Source of the DNA: Venturia oleaginea
Lineage: Eukaryota; Ascomycota; Dothideomycetes; Venturiales; Venturiaceae
Assembly: GCA_013176395.1 (NCBI GenBank)
Contig: JABMLP010000006.1
Coordinates: 1,116,001-1,180,000, forward strand
DNA length: 64,000 nucleotides
Reading direction: 5' to 3'
Positions 42,903 through 53,855 of the stretch are shown here, one piece after another (within the stretch, counting starts at the first letter, position 1; every line of letters starts with the position of its first letter). A program made the position numbers and the translations under genes. The notes under the pieces are model-generated. The model was not told the origin of the DNA. It ran no database searches and saw nothing but the letters and a program-made list of their open reading frames with translations.

Positions 42903-45900
42903 AGTTACTCGTGGGGATGGAGCGGTGCTTTGGGGTGGGGCGTGAGGTGAGTGGAAGGCGATGTTAGGTGTGCAAAAACTACGATCGAGAGGGTTCTTGT
43001 CGCTCTTTATGCTTTGCAATGCTTTGCACTGCTTTGCTTTGCTTTGATTTGCTTTGCTTTGATTTGATGCTGTGGAAGAATTTCGACAGCGATCTTTTTA
43101 ACGGTCAGAGTGACCGGAGCAAAAGCCAGCTTGTGGCTCCTATATTTGAAACTCACTATTATCCTTATCCTAGTGAATCCAGCGTGCCAGAGCAAAACGG
43201 CGCATGTCTTACTATTCACATCATTGTCAACGTGCCTATAATAATACATACCTACACCATCACAGACGCCAAACCATTCCCCATATTCTCACCACAGACC
43301 CAAAATGGCGTTCAAAAACCCCCCATGTCAAAAACAGCCCTCTTTTGAACCAGAATCAACTCGTGGAGAATACATCAATCCACTATAATAACCACCGTCC
43401 ACCTCGCAACCCTAACCATCTCTACCCCCTAGTTTGAAATCTACCAGCTCTGAAAAGCAGGAGGGCGAGAATATGATAAGATGGGATTTAAAGTGTATAC
43501 TACATCACCCACAGGTTCTGGTAGAAGTATTTCATCTCAACTCCTGGTGATGAGTGAAAAGGAATTTCCAACCTCAGCATTGAACCTACCCTCCCACCCC
43601 CACCTTCGACGAAACGCTCAAAACTTAGGTTTCTTTGAAGTCTAAGAGTTCCTGTTTATATGATGATGTGTTAGGAGATGGGAACTTGAGTATTTTTTCC
43701 AACTATGGATGTGGGTTGCTAGTAGCTTGCTTTGTGTAATAGCGGGTGAGTGTGCAGATTACTTGAATTGTAAGATTATATGTACCCCACGATAATAGAG
43801 TACCTGAACGAAGCAGGACAATTGCAGGGCGACGAGAGGAATATATATGTCTGGTGGGTAAGATGACTTAAAGTAGTAGTTCCACCGTGACCTCGTTAGA
43901 TATCAAATCGAATTTGTGGCGATGTAATCAACTTGGTGATCATGCACTCGATTTACTACATGCCAACTGGGACTCTGTAATCGGAAATGGGGTCGAACAC
44001 ACTTCCTCATCAAGATGAGATGCTGTAGCTCGAGAAGTGAATGTACCTCTCTTCTCTCAATAGCAACATCTTATCACACTTCGACTCCCTACCTACTGTC
44101 TACACCAACAATTCAGCTCATGAAGCACAGATCGCCCTAATTACCTCATCAAGCCGACACATCCTCCATACGACTTTCCTCAGCACAGAAAGTCACTGCT
44201 AGACGCACAAACGCGTCCACTATTGACAGCTTCCATTGCCACCATCTACCTGTACGACTCTTTTCGGTAAGAACCACGATCATCAAGAGACTCGGTAGCC
44301 GCCAAAGAGATGGTCGCGATAATCCCGCAAGGATAGCTCTAGCACGACAGGTATCGTCATGAACCAGGGACTTGCCTTCAATGCCTTCAAGTCTCATTGG
44401 CAGGCAGTCGCAATACGAGCCGACTACTAGAAGAGTACTGGCCAAGCCATCGACCAATAAAGACGCTGCGACAACGAGAAAAGTGCACGGCAATTGGAAT
44501 AGGCAAGCTGTGAAAACGGCGCTCGATCCAACCTTGGAAAAGAACAAGCTAGTCATTACCGACTCATTGCTGACAGCTTCAACTCCACTGCCTCTTCATA
44601 GCATAAGAACTCGTCCGGTCCAAATGGATATTTTCAAATTCTATTGATAGCGTCATATTTCTGACAGCTCTGACAAAGAAAAACACCAGGGACTTTGATG
44701 CGCAGCCTCAGATCAAGATACCCCGGTTCGAGATCAAGATACCCCGGTTCGAATGTGGATTTCCAAGCGTGAAAGACAGGAGTGAATGGAATGACGACTT
44801 TGCTACAGAGGCAAGGGGCGTCCTCCCTCTGACGATAATCCATATTACAGATGGACACGGATTCGCCCCTAAACTGGTATTGGAGGAGATCGGTGAGGCA
44901 GCAGTGCTTGTGCTTTCAGCTTCGATTCCTTGTGTAGGCTTCGACCTCCAAGCTCTTTAATGGAATCTCGCGTATTGACCATCCTTCTGCTTGTCTTCAT
45001 GTTCCGACGGCTTGGTGTCACGTTCGAATCGGTTTCCAATCTGCTCGAAGGATCTTTGCAGTCGCTCTTGCCTTTGCATCTCTTGCTTCTGGAGCGCACG
45101 GCGGCTTCCTTGTCCTGCGCGTACAACCAGGAGGACCCATCCATCGGCTCGCGGTCTTTGTCCCATCTCTTTCGTTCGTTTTGGCCGTGACTGCTAGGTT
45201 GTGAGGCCACGACGGTTGGGTTGTGAGGCATCAAGGAGCCAACCAAGTGATGGTGTGAGCAGACGCCCGTGCGAAGGTCCAGATGGCCGGACAAGAGTCG
45301 TGATGTGTCACCGGGCTTTATCTGGGACCCCGCATAGACAACGTTCGGCGGTGACGGCGGCAGGATGATGATGTCGAGGTGGTGCAGGTATTCTGCCGAC
45401 AGGACTGCGAACTCGAGGAAGTCGGAGAGCTTCAGGAAGAAATGCACGAGAAGCTGAAGGCCACCGGCTCGTAGGAGGGGAGTACCTAAAACTGGGTGTC
45501 TGCTGCATGATTCAGCTGTCATTGTCGGCCGTCTCTTATCAACGGTTACCGGAAATGGGCCTGATGGCCCTGATCCAGCCCCGCTAATGAGCTTCGGAGC
45601 TAGAGGCTATTCCCAAGCTTCATAACATGGCAGCTTCCACTCAACAAATCTGATCATATCGTCCAAGAAGCCTACAACTCATCATCCCGCTTTGTCGACT
45701 ACTTATTCTGCCCACTCCTTCTGCCCACTCCCACTCACTCTGCCAACTGACCTCCGAAACCCATTGTCGGCAATCGTACAGCGTTGCCCCCAATCTCCGA
45801 CCCCCCACCAGTACAACAAGACCCCTTCCGCGGTTCTGCCTCGCCAACCGCGTGGAATACAGGACTGCAAAGAGAGTTGAGCAGAGTTAGAAAGGAGCAG

Positions 45901-46091
45901 TCGTTCAGAAGCCGTAGGCACGCGCAAGAGCTATACACGGGGCCGGATCATCAGCGACGTGACTAATTGTCTCATCCCAAACGCCTCGACTAGGTACCAA
46001 CCAGCCGAGACCTTCTGGAGTCTATACTTTCTTCTCCAAGGAGAAACAACAGCCAAACTCTGTCCTCCTTTCAACCTACTTGATTCCTTTA
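42903..46091. other. 3.2-kb gene-poor region
   Basis: 43010-43068 is a GCTTTG-type low-complexity array (TGCTTTGC / CTTTGATTTG). 44710-44751 holds two 21-nt tandem units (agatcaagataccccggttc + g). ORFs on the minus strand at 44149-44556 (135 codons, hydrophobic) and 44869-45522 (217 codons, basic C-terminus) begin with ATG, but I see no domain or homologous pattern. They are not called as genes. Confidence 0.45.
43010..43068. repeat. GCTTTG low-complexity array
   Basis: Imperfect tandem 5-6-nt units (gctttg, atttg) over about 59 bp. Confidence 0.85.
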
Positions 46092-49000
46092 ATGTCCCCT
46101 TCGGGTGACGCGCCGTCCAACTCGCCTTCGCCCAATCTTAACTTTCCGCACCAACGTCAGCGTACCCGCCCGGAGTATCGGAACTTCCACTCTCAAACAC
46201 AGAGCCAAACTCAAAATGATCTCAACAGAATTGAGGCATATGGGGAGAAGCTTTCCAGGATATATCCCAGAGAGCTGTAAGTGGCATTCTTATCCTCAGA
46301 GCTCTTTGGTCACAGACCTTTGCATATCAAGTCTTGGGGTAATGGCTTTGGGAGTTTGAGCTTCCTGATAGATCGTGCATGTGATTGTTGGCAGTCTGGT
46401 TTGCCAAGTGTGAGATCAGTCTCTTCGAGGTGAATTGTAATTGTAACTACGAGAGTGTACCGTTTGGCTGTTGACGAGTTACGAACTAACTCTACACCAA
46501 CAGAAGAAAGTCACCTGGTGCCGTCACTCGCCATCCTCCTCCAACTTCTCCCTACCCCATTACCTCTCCACTTCTATCCGCCTTGGGTTCAACAACAAAT
46601 ACTGCGGCCCAGTACACGAGCGATTGGACAAAGTCCTTGCCTTTCTTCTCAGCTACGCAACAAAGCACGATTGCTGGTTCTCCACCCAACCCGATCCCTG
46701 TCCCAAACGGAAGAGATGTTATATCGCCGTCTCCGCCCTCTTTGAAGCCTAGGAGTCATCCAAATAACAACGCTTTTCCGAGCTTCAGCCCGCTCTCCCA
46801 TAATATGACTCCAACACGAGATCGCCGCGCTTCCGTGTACTCTCAGTACGGCAGTAGCTTTCCGAATCGTGGCAGAGTACCATTACCTCATGAAGATCAG
46901 GCACATTTCTATCCTGGTGGACTACCTGACCTTGACAGCATCGGTGTGCCTCCCCGACCACCAAACGAGCTTCCAGCAGGAGAGAATGGCTATCTATTTG
47001 CCTGGGACAGTTTCGCTACCTCTGGTCATCAGCCTTCTCTAGGGGCCGACAATGTTCTTTTGGTTGGTCTCGAAGGCGGTGTGGATATTCTGAAGATCCA
47101 CAAGAAGCGCGACCCTCCGTCGTGGATCGGATCTTTACGCGGTCTCAAAGGAGCTGTTATTGGCGGCAAAATACTCCCATGGTCTGATCGTAAGGACCCC
47201 AGTTCTGATGGCAGGCCTTATATCGCTCTCATCATTCACGGCCCTGTCATTGAGGACTTCAACGAGGCCCACAACTCAAGTGATGAGTCGCCAGCAATTA
47301 GTCTCGAAGATGGCAGTCCAGAGCCGTCGATCAGGCCATCTTCTAGCAAGGGAGGCAGCAACGAAGCGCCTCACAATTTCGACTACGTCACGACCGTCGA
47401 GGTTTACTCCTTGATGACTCAGAAGCACGTCGCGACATTGTACACAAGTCCAAGAGTGAACATCACGAGCTCTCCGTTCACTGGTCTCGCAGTACCACCT
47501 CCGATCGGCGATCTTCAATTAGATGCCAATGGTAGATGTGTCGTGGTCGCATCGGGCGAGAGTGGCGAGGTTTTCGTCTTTTCGCCGTACAGCAAGCAGA
47601 AGTCCAAGGGTATGGAGTCGATACGATGTGTGGGAAAATTGTGGACCACAGTTCGGGAAGCTGCAAAAGGATCAAACGGCACTCCTAACTCAGGACAAGC
47701 AAATGGAAGCGACAAGTCCGATTGCCAAGGATCCACTCCGCTCTTCTCGCTCAGCCACAGGTGGATTGCTATTGTCCCACCGTCTTCATCAGGCTCATTC
47801 CCACTAAACGGTACCGTACTTCTTCCAGACTCGGTTCGAAAACCTCCTGGCGTTTCGGCAAATATGGCACCCCTCATGCCACAAACAACGTGCATGATTG
47901 ACACTCCGGAAGGAAGTGATTTCATGAATCGTATGTCACGAGAACTCACTCAGAATGCTATCAAAGGTGGAAAATGGCTGTTCGATCAGGGCTTGGGAGC
48001 ATGGAACAATTACATGGGCAAACCTTCTGAGGCAACATACCGTGCAGCTGAGCCCGCTCCAGCAGGACCATATTTCCCGCCAACTCACGGCTATCATTCT
48101 TCGACACCAACTAATAACGAACCAACAAAGGTGTCAATCTACGACTTGCAGCGGTTCCTGGACTCAGAGGATACCAAGGTAAAGAACGTATTCACTGCTC
48201 TCGCCACTTTCGAGTTGGCTTCAGGATGTAGCTTCCTATCCTTCGATCCATCTGGCATGAACATGTTTACAGCGAGCCGAAAAGGTGATGAGCAGTTCGT
48301 GTGGCAACTCATGAAGATGAGAGATACCCGTACAAACTTGTCGTCTTCGCAAGTTTTTTCAGGTGCTCACGTCCGTCAGATCGAAAATCTGGGAAGGATG
48401 ACACCTGCCAGAATTGTCGATGTCGCCTGGAGCATGCCACATGGAGCAAGACTTGCGGTCTTCACCGAACATGGCACTGTTCACGTTCACGAGATACATC
48501 CATCCAAATTTCAGTGGCCTCCAGCACGCCGAGCAAGAAAGGCCAAGGTGACACAGCGACCACAGAGTGCAGAAATCAGTGCCCCAAGAGGTGGTCTGAG
48601 TTCCGCCTTTGGAGCTGTCAAAGGCACGGGCGCATGGTTGAAGAATGCTCGCGAACGCAGCCTCAGTGGACATATCACTCTTGGCAATCTTGCCATGACC
48701 CCTGCCAATTTGAGCAAGAAAGCTGTGAAGGCTGGATTTAAGCAGGGAGCAAGTGCAGTGGCCAGCACTGTTGTTAGTGTTTATCAGGTGGGCAACAACA
48801 AACTTCGATTACAATCGACGATAGATGTTGCTCGTCCCAATACCATCAGATGGCTGACGGGTCAGCTTGAAGGCCAGATTGCAGTGGCTGCGGCTGGTGT
48901 CGCCGTCGTATATCCTGTACGCTCGAGAGCAGAATCTGGCAAAGGCCGCCGACCAGCAATGAAGATGAAGATCACCACTAACGGAGCAAAGGAGTATAAA

Positions 49001-49615
49001 CTCCCAGGAATTCCTATTCTAGAAGCTGCACCCGCCGTTACTGCAGCACTTGAAGCTCGCAACAAAGGAACTATACCTGAAGCGATGAATGTTGGACACT
49101 GGATTCTTCGTGCTCCCCACTCATCCATTCGAAACAAGCGCCACGAAAAGGAGAACTGGCATGTCATGGTTGAGGCAGAAACGAATCCACCTTACCAACC
49201 CTTCCACACCGATCGCCGGGTCACTCTACAGACCTATGCACCACCAGGCACGGCACCACCTGCATTACCATACAAAGATGCCTCAGCCGAGGAGGTCCGA
49301 GAATATGAGTCTGACCGTCATGCTTACATTCAAGATGTCTTGATCCCACATACCAAGCTCGTTCATCACATCAACGATGATGCGGCCTGGCTGTTCGGTG
49401 GACAGATGCGTGATTTGAGGACGATTCGGGAGGGGAATGGTGGGGGTATAGATGTGTTTGGAGATGACGACGAGGCGGAAATGGAAAATCAGGTTGAGGC
49501 ACAGGAGGGACGACTTGTTATGACCACGATTCGGACAAGGAAGAACAAGGATGCCGAGGAGGAGTTTTTTGAGGATGATGCTGAGATTGTGGATTTTGCT
49601 GATAATCGGGTTTAG
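46092..49615 (+). CDS. WD40/BCAS3-like beta-propeller protein
   Basis: Model: join(46092..46276, 46504..49615), 1098 residues. The intron is GTAAGT...CAACAG, phase 2, with a GAACTAAC branch. The Ser/Pro-rich N-terminus (about 180 residues) looks disordered. A propeller follows, with degenerate WD-type blades (ADNVLLVGLEGGVDILKIHK, IGDLQLDANGRCVVVASGES, FLSFDPSGMNMFTASRKGDE, VDVAWSMPHGARLAVFTEHG + TVHVHEIHP). The tail is acidic (EEEFFEDDAEIVDFADNRV). The DPSG..lfTAS..G..F.VW.l motif is characteristic of BCAS3-type proteins, which in animals and plants associate with phagophores through phosphoinositides; the fungal role is inferred only. A start within exon 2 would omit the conserved upstream frame, which stays open to the acceptor. 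Confidence 0.85.
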
Positions 49616-50575
49616 CCTTCAGGCTTGCACAAAGGAAGCGGATTGGAGTTGGCGGGCTTTTTTGCATATGCATGTGCTGTGGTTGCCTGGTATTCTGGAT
49701 GACTGGATCGGGGCTTTATGTTCGCGATGCTGGATGGAGTTATTTGGGCGGCCCTGTTTTATTTGCTTTGAGAAAGGGTCAGAGATGATCGATGGACTTT
49801 GCATGAATGGATCGATGATGGATACCCGCGCGCTCGAACATATGGTATATTAGATGGTTTTGATGGCGACACTGGCACCGTGGGAATTGATGAGTACTAC
49901 TACTACCTACCATATTACAACAAATTCAACCTTTGAATGAGCCATTCCATTGTGTCCTTGCGTTCAGGCAGTGTTTTTGTATGGAATTTCCTTGCCACGA
50001 GATTGTAGAGTACTGAGGGTGGAAGTGGAGAAAGCGTAAAAGGCGGGGAAAAATTGCATGATGAAGCTGCTGCAAAAGTCATATTGGGGGATCGCAAGGG
50101 CAAGCGATGGAAATTAGCGTAATGCCGCAGGAATACGATGGATAGATTCATTGGGGTAACAAGGAGGCTCAAGAAGCTGAAGTGGGTGCAACTGGTGATA
50201 GTTGTCGACTTGGTGTTGATCTTTGGTCGAGTCGAGGCCGAGATCTCCGCCACGGTTCAAGGGCAAGGCCAAAGCGGCTGCAACTCCGCAAAGAAACAAA
50301 GCAGAGCGCCTCATTGACGGGCTTTATCGTAGCTAGCGGGTATACGTCAAACACAGAATACCCTCGGTTCGGCTCTTGATCGCCATCATGTCTCACGAGA
50401 ATGCGGGTGCGGATTCCTCATTGTCAGCGTTACTACATCTTCTGGTTCCGTAGCCAAGGCATTACTGGTGAGTATGTGAGCAAAGTCATGACCAGAACTG
50501 TTGTGAGACTCATTCGAAACAGAGCTGTCCGCAATCGCTACTGAATAAGCGGTCCTTACCCGAACAACAGCAACA
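49616..50575. other. Intergenic
   Basis: 3' flank of the WD40 gene and promoter of the transhydrogenase gene. Short ORFs on the minus strand are unsupported. Confidence 0.5.
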
Positions 50576-52081
50576 ATGTCGTTGGTACGAACAGTCGCCA
50601 GCAAAGCCTCGCGAGCCTCGAGCTTGCTCAGAACCCTCCAAGCACATCCTCCGACATGTCCATGCCATAGCAATCCAGCTCATCACCACAATCATAAGCC
50701 CTCTCCATTGGCGCAGGCAAATCGGACGTTGTCTCCGCGCCAGACCATCCGACGATTGGCTACTCCTGTCGACAGTAGTCAGCAGAAAGAGTATGCATTC
50801 GAAATGGCCGCTTCGAGTATCAGGTTCGGCCCTGGCTGTACGAAAGAAGTCGGTATGGACTGCAAGAATCTTGGAGCAAAGAGGGTGATGGTTGTGACAG
50901 ACACGGTGGTGAACAAGTTGACGGCCATGCAACAAGTACGGGACGCGCTCGAGGCAGAGGGAATCGAGTACCAGGTCTACACAGGCGTGCGGGTAGAGCC
51001 AAAGGACAGCTCAATCAAAGAGGCCATCAATATCTCCAAGCCCTATGCGCCGGATTTGTTCCTCGCTGTTGGTGGCGGATCAGTGATTGATACGGCCAAG
51101 TTGATGAACTTGTATACATCCTTCCCAGATGCCGACTTCTTGGACTTTGTTAACGCGCCGTTGGGGAAGGGGCTGCCAATCATTAAGCCATTGAAACCGC
51201 TCATTGCCATCCCAACCACTGCCGGAACTGGGTCTGAGACGACTGGTACCGCCATCTTTGATCTTGTATCGAAGCGCGCAAAGACGGGTGTGGCTCACCG
51301 AGCTCTAAAGCCTACTTTGGGACTCTGCGATCCGTTAAATACACGCACTATGCCGTCTGCAGTAGCTGCCTCGTCAGGCCTCGACGTGCTGTGCCATTCC
51401 CTGGAATCATGGACCGCCATCCCCTTCTACGAGCGTGTCCCCCGCCCATCCAATCCGATTAATCGCCCCGCCTACCAAGGCGCCAACCCGATTTCTGACA
51501 TCTTCTCCCTCCAAGCTCTTCGCAGCACCGTCCAGTACCTACCACGAGCCGTCAAGGACCCCGATGATTTCGAAGCCCAAAGTCAGATGCTTCTGGCTGC
51601 CACATTAGCTGGTGTTGGGTTTGGCAATGCGGGGGTACACTTGTGTCACGGTATGAGCTACCCGATCAGTGGGCAAAACCCAGGATACAAGCACTCTGGA
51701 TATGAGATCGAGCAGTGCATCATTCCCCATGGTGTCAGTGTAGCCGTCACCGCACCTGCCGTATTCAAATTCACCGGACCAAGCAACCCAGAGCGGCATT
51801 TGGCGGCGGCCGAGTGTTTCGGCGTCGACATTAGCAACGTCAAGTTGGAGAGTGCTGGTGAAGTCTTGAGTGAAGCGTTAGCTAAGTTCTTAGTAGACCT
51901 TGGTGATCAGCCTAGAGGCTTGAAGCAATTAGGATTCAAGCGTGAGCATATTGATGGGCTTGTCGAGGGCACCATGCCGCAGAAGAGAGTGCTTATGTTG
52001 GCACCGAGCTTTGATCAGACGAATATTGACACTGAGAGGCAGCAGTTGGCTGAGCTGTTCAATGATGCCATGGAGTATTAG
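50576..52081 (+). CDS. Hydroxyacid-oxoacid transhydrogenase, mitochondrial (Fe-ADH family)
   Basis: 501 residues, single exon, ATG 50576. Residues 1-60 are Arg/Ser-rich without acids (SLVRTVASKASRASSLLRTL), a mitochondrial presequence. The iron-containing ADH fold shows GGGSVIDTAKLMN (nucleotide-binding), AIPTTAGTGSETTGTAIF, and metal ligands in LCDPLNTRTMP (Asp), DVLCHSLESWT, LCHGMSYPISG and IIPHGVSVAVTAPAV (His). Family knowledge (ADHFE1): it oxidises 4-hydroxybutyrate to succinic semialdehyde while reducing 2-oxoglutarate to D-2-hydroxyglutarate, without a free cofactor. Full length, with no missing ligand noticed. Confidence 0.95.
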   Translation: MSLVRTVASKASRASSLLRTLQAHPPTCPCHSNPAHHHNHKPSPLAQANRTLSPRQTIRRLATPVDSSQQKEYAFEMAASSIRFGPGCTKEVGMDCKNLGAKRVMVVTDTVVNKLTAMQQVRDALEAEGIEYQVYTGVRVEPKDSSIKEAINISKPYAPDLFLAVGGGSVIDTAKLMNLYTSFPDADFLDFVNAPLGKGLPIIKPLKPLIAIPTTAGTGSETTGTAIFDLVSKRAKTGVAHRALKPTLGLCDPLNTRTMPSAVAASSGLDVLCHSLESWTAIPFYERVPRPSNPINRPAYQGANPISDIFSLQALRSTVQYLPRAVKDPDDFEAQSQMLLAATLAGVGFGNAGVHLCHGMSYPISGQNPGYKHSGYEIEQCIIPHGVSVAVTAPAVFKFTGPSNPERHLAAAECFGVDISNVKLESAGEVLSEALAKFLVDLGDQPRGLKQLGFKREHIDGLVEGTMPQKRVLMLAPSFDQTNIDTERQQLAELFNDAMEY

Positions 52082-52397
52082 GATGGCAATTTGTTCCCGA
52101 GTTTTGCTATACGTAAATGGAATGGAAAGAGGCGAGTCTGGATTGGAAAGAGTGTCTGGTGACCCGACTCTGAAGTTGCAACCACCTCTGCCTTCAATTC
52201 AGTTAGCGTTAGCTATGCATTTTCATCTACCTTCAAGTCTTGTAGCAGTGAGACCGTATGCGACGAATCAATCATTGGTATCGCCAGGTTGTTTCATATC
52301 TTTCAGGTTGACAACTTCGCGTTTGATATTCTCTATGCCCGCGTTGTCCAATGGTGGTATCAAAATGTAATGTACAGCTAACCTACAATGGTTTCCC
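52082..52397. other. Short convergent intergenic region
   Basis: Shared 3' flanks of the transhydrogenase (plus) and ZNF830-like (minus) genes. Nothing else seen. Confidence 0.6.
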
Positions 52398-53153
52398 TCA
52401 CGATGCTCCAAATCTCCACCCATCCCATTCGTCACCTTCATCGTCGTCATCTTCGTCGCTGACGTTCTCCGGTATAGGTTCAGATTCGGCCTCTGTATAA
52501 TCTATGGCCTCCGCTTTGGTTGCCCTGAGTCTCTCCCTTTTGTCTTTCAATCTGTTTAACCTCTCCTCCAGAACCTCCATTTCTCCAAACTCCTCTTCGA
52601 GTGCCCGTGACGCATCTTCTTTCTCCTCTTCTATCTCCACATCTCGCCGTTTCTGTGCGTTCGGAGGGTCGTGTTGTGATAGCATGTCTACTTCTGTGGC
52701 AGATATGGGAGCTGCTTGGAGCACAGCATTCGCATTTAGGGCGTCCAGCGCTGTTTTGGAATCGGCTGGGATTGAGGCTATATCCTGCTCAAAGGCCGCC
52801 CATTCATCATCTAGCTCTTTGGAGGGGATCGCCGGTGTCGAGGATTGTGGTAGTGTTGGTGTTGCTTCTGTCGCAGCTACAAAGCCTTCGAGGGGTGCTT
52901 GTGGTTCTTGAGCTTCTTCTTCTTCTTCTTCTTCCTCCTCCTCTTCTGCGGTGTCGAAGAATCCAGAAGATAGATTTGTCGAGCCATTTGCTTTTGTGCG
53001 CTTCTTCGTTGCTGTGATGGTGGATTCTGAATCGTCTGCTTTCCGTTTCTTGTTTGGTCTGGGCGGAGAGGCTGGCGCTGGGACTTGTTTGCGAGTTTTC
53101 GGTGGAGCTCGAGCTGCTCGTTCTGCGCGGAGTAGGGATCGCACATCGGCCAT
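52398..53153 (-). CDS. ZNF830/CCDC16-like coiled-coil protein
   Basis: Start taken at ATG 53153 (MADVRSLLRAERAARAPPKT), the conserved beginning of this family, rather than the in-frame ATG 53198, which adds 15 residues. 251 residues. A basic segment with PNKKRKAD and KKRTK (nuclear signals) is followed by SGFFDTAEEEEE, a run of 11 Glu, KELDDEWAAFEQDIAS, and a coiled coil (about EVLEERLNRLKDKRERLRAT). The acidic end is SDEDDDDEGDEWDGWRFG. Animal ZNF830 has a C2H2 finger after the N-terminus; it is not visible here, as is usual in fungi. Family members are linked to the spliceosome and nuclear integrity; here this is inference from similarity. Confidence 0.72.
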   Translation of the reverse strand: MADVRSLLRAERAARAPPKTRKQVPAPASPPRPNKKRKADDSESTITATKKRTKANGSTNLSSGFFDTAEEEEEEEEEEEAQEPQAPLEGFVAATEATPTLPQSSTPAIPSKELDDEWAAFEQDIASIPADSKTALDALNANAVLQAAPISATEVDMLSQHDPPNAQKRRDVEIEEEKEDASRALEEEFGEMEVLEERLNRLKDKRERLRATKAEAIDYTEAESEPIPENVSDEDDDDEGDEWDGWRFGAS

Positions 53154-53198
53154 TGTGGTTGTGAGGATTGGATTGCGCTTTGGGATGACGCTTCGCAT

Positions 53199-53855
53199 TT
53201 AGCGATTGACCTCACTCTCGATAGGGATCAGTATCACGTGAGAATTACGAAATATGAAATCCCACGTACTTTGGGTTATTAGATGACAAATGAATCGCAC
53301 TGTGTCGTGTGTTGATATCAATGAGGTGGAGAAAACCTGTAGCTGATAATGTACCGTGATCACCATTATCCTTTTGCAAGCTCATTAGCACGCCACCCAA
53401 ATCTGAACTCCGCTTTTCCTCCACAACAACAACGAACTCCAACCGCACTCCATTCCGACAAAACAGGAACTTTGAGTGCACCATCCCCATTGCGCGTCTG
53501 ATTCTTTACTCGCGCCATCCCCTTCAGCTCCTCGTTATCAAATCGTCCCGTTGTGAGCTCTTTTGCGACCGCGACAACACGAAAGAAGACTCTTCACATC
53601 CCTCAGCTTCTGTCTTCCTATTGCGCGTCACAATTGGAGGAATCGGACTGGGTTTCATCTTCACTTTCAGCTCAAAAAGCATTTGGGGCAACTACTTCAG
53701 CACAACCAGAGAGGGGTGGAAGGCGCTTTTGTGTATTAGACGTGGTTTCTTGCGCCATCATCCTGCCCTTATCATAGATCAGAGACGTGAAGCGATTTTG
53801 AAGATCTTAGACTCTATTTTTCTGCCGTGACACTCCACACTTTTGACGCGCCGCG
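53199..53855. other. Divergent promoter region
   Basis: Between the ZNF830-like (minus) and Bye1-like (plus) genes. ORFs here are unsupported. Confidence 0.55.

Noticed and set aside
44710..44760. GGTTCGAAT, resembling a tRNA B box
   Set aside because: No A box at the right distance and no cloverleaf; it is part of a 21-nt tandem duplication.
44869..45522. 217-codon minus-strand ORF starting with ATG
   Set aside because: Mixed composition, competing frames with similar coding look and no recognisable motif; insufficient support for a gene call.
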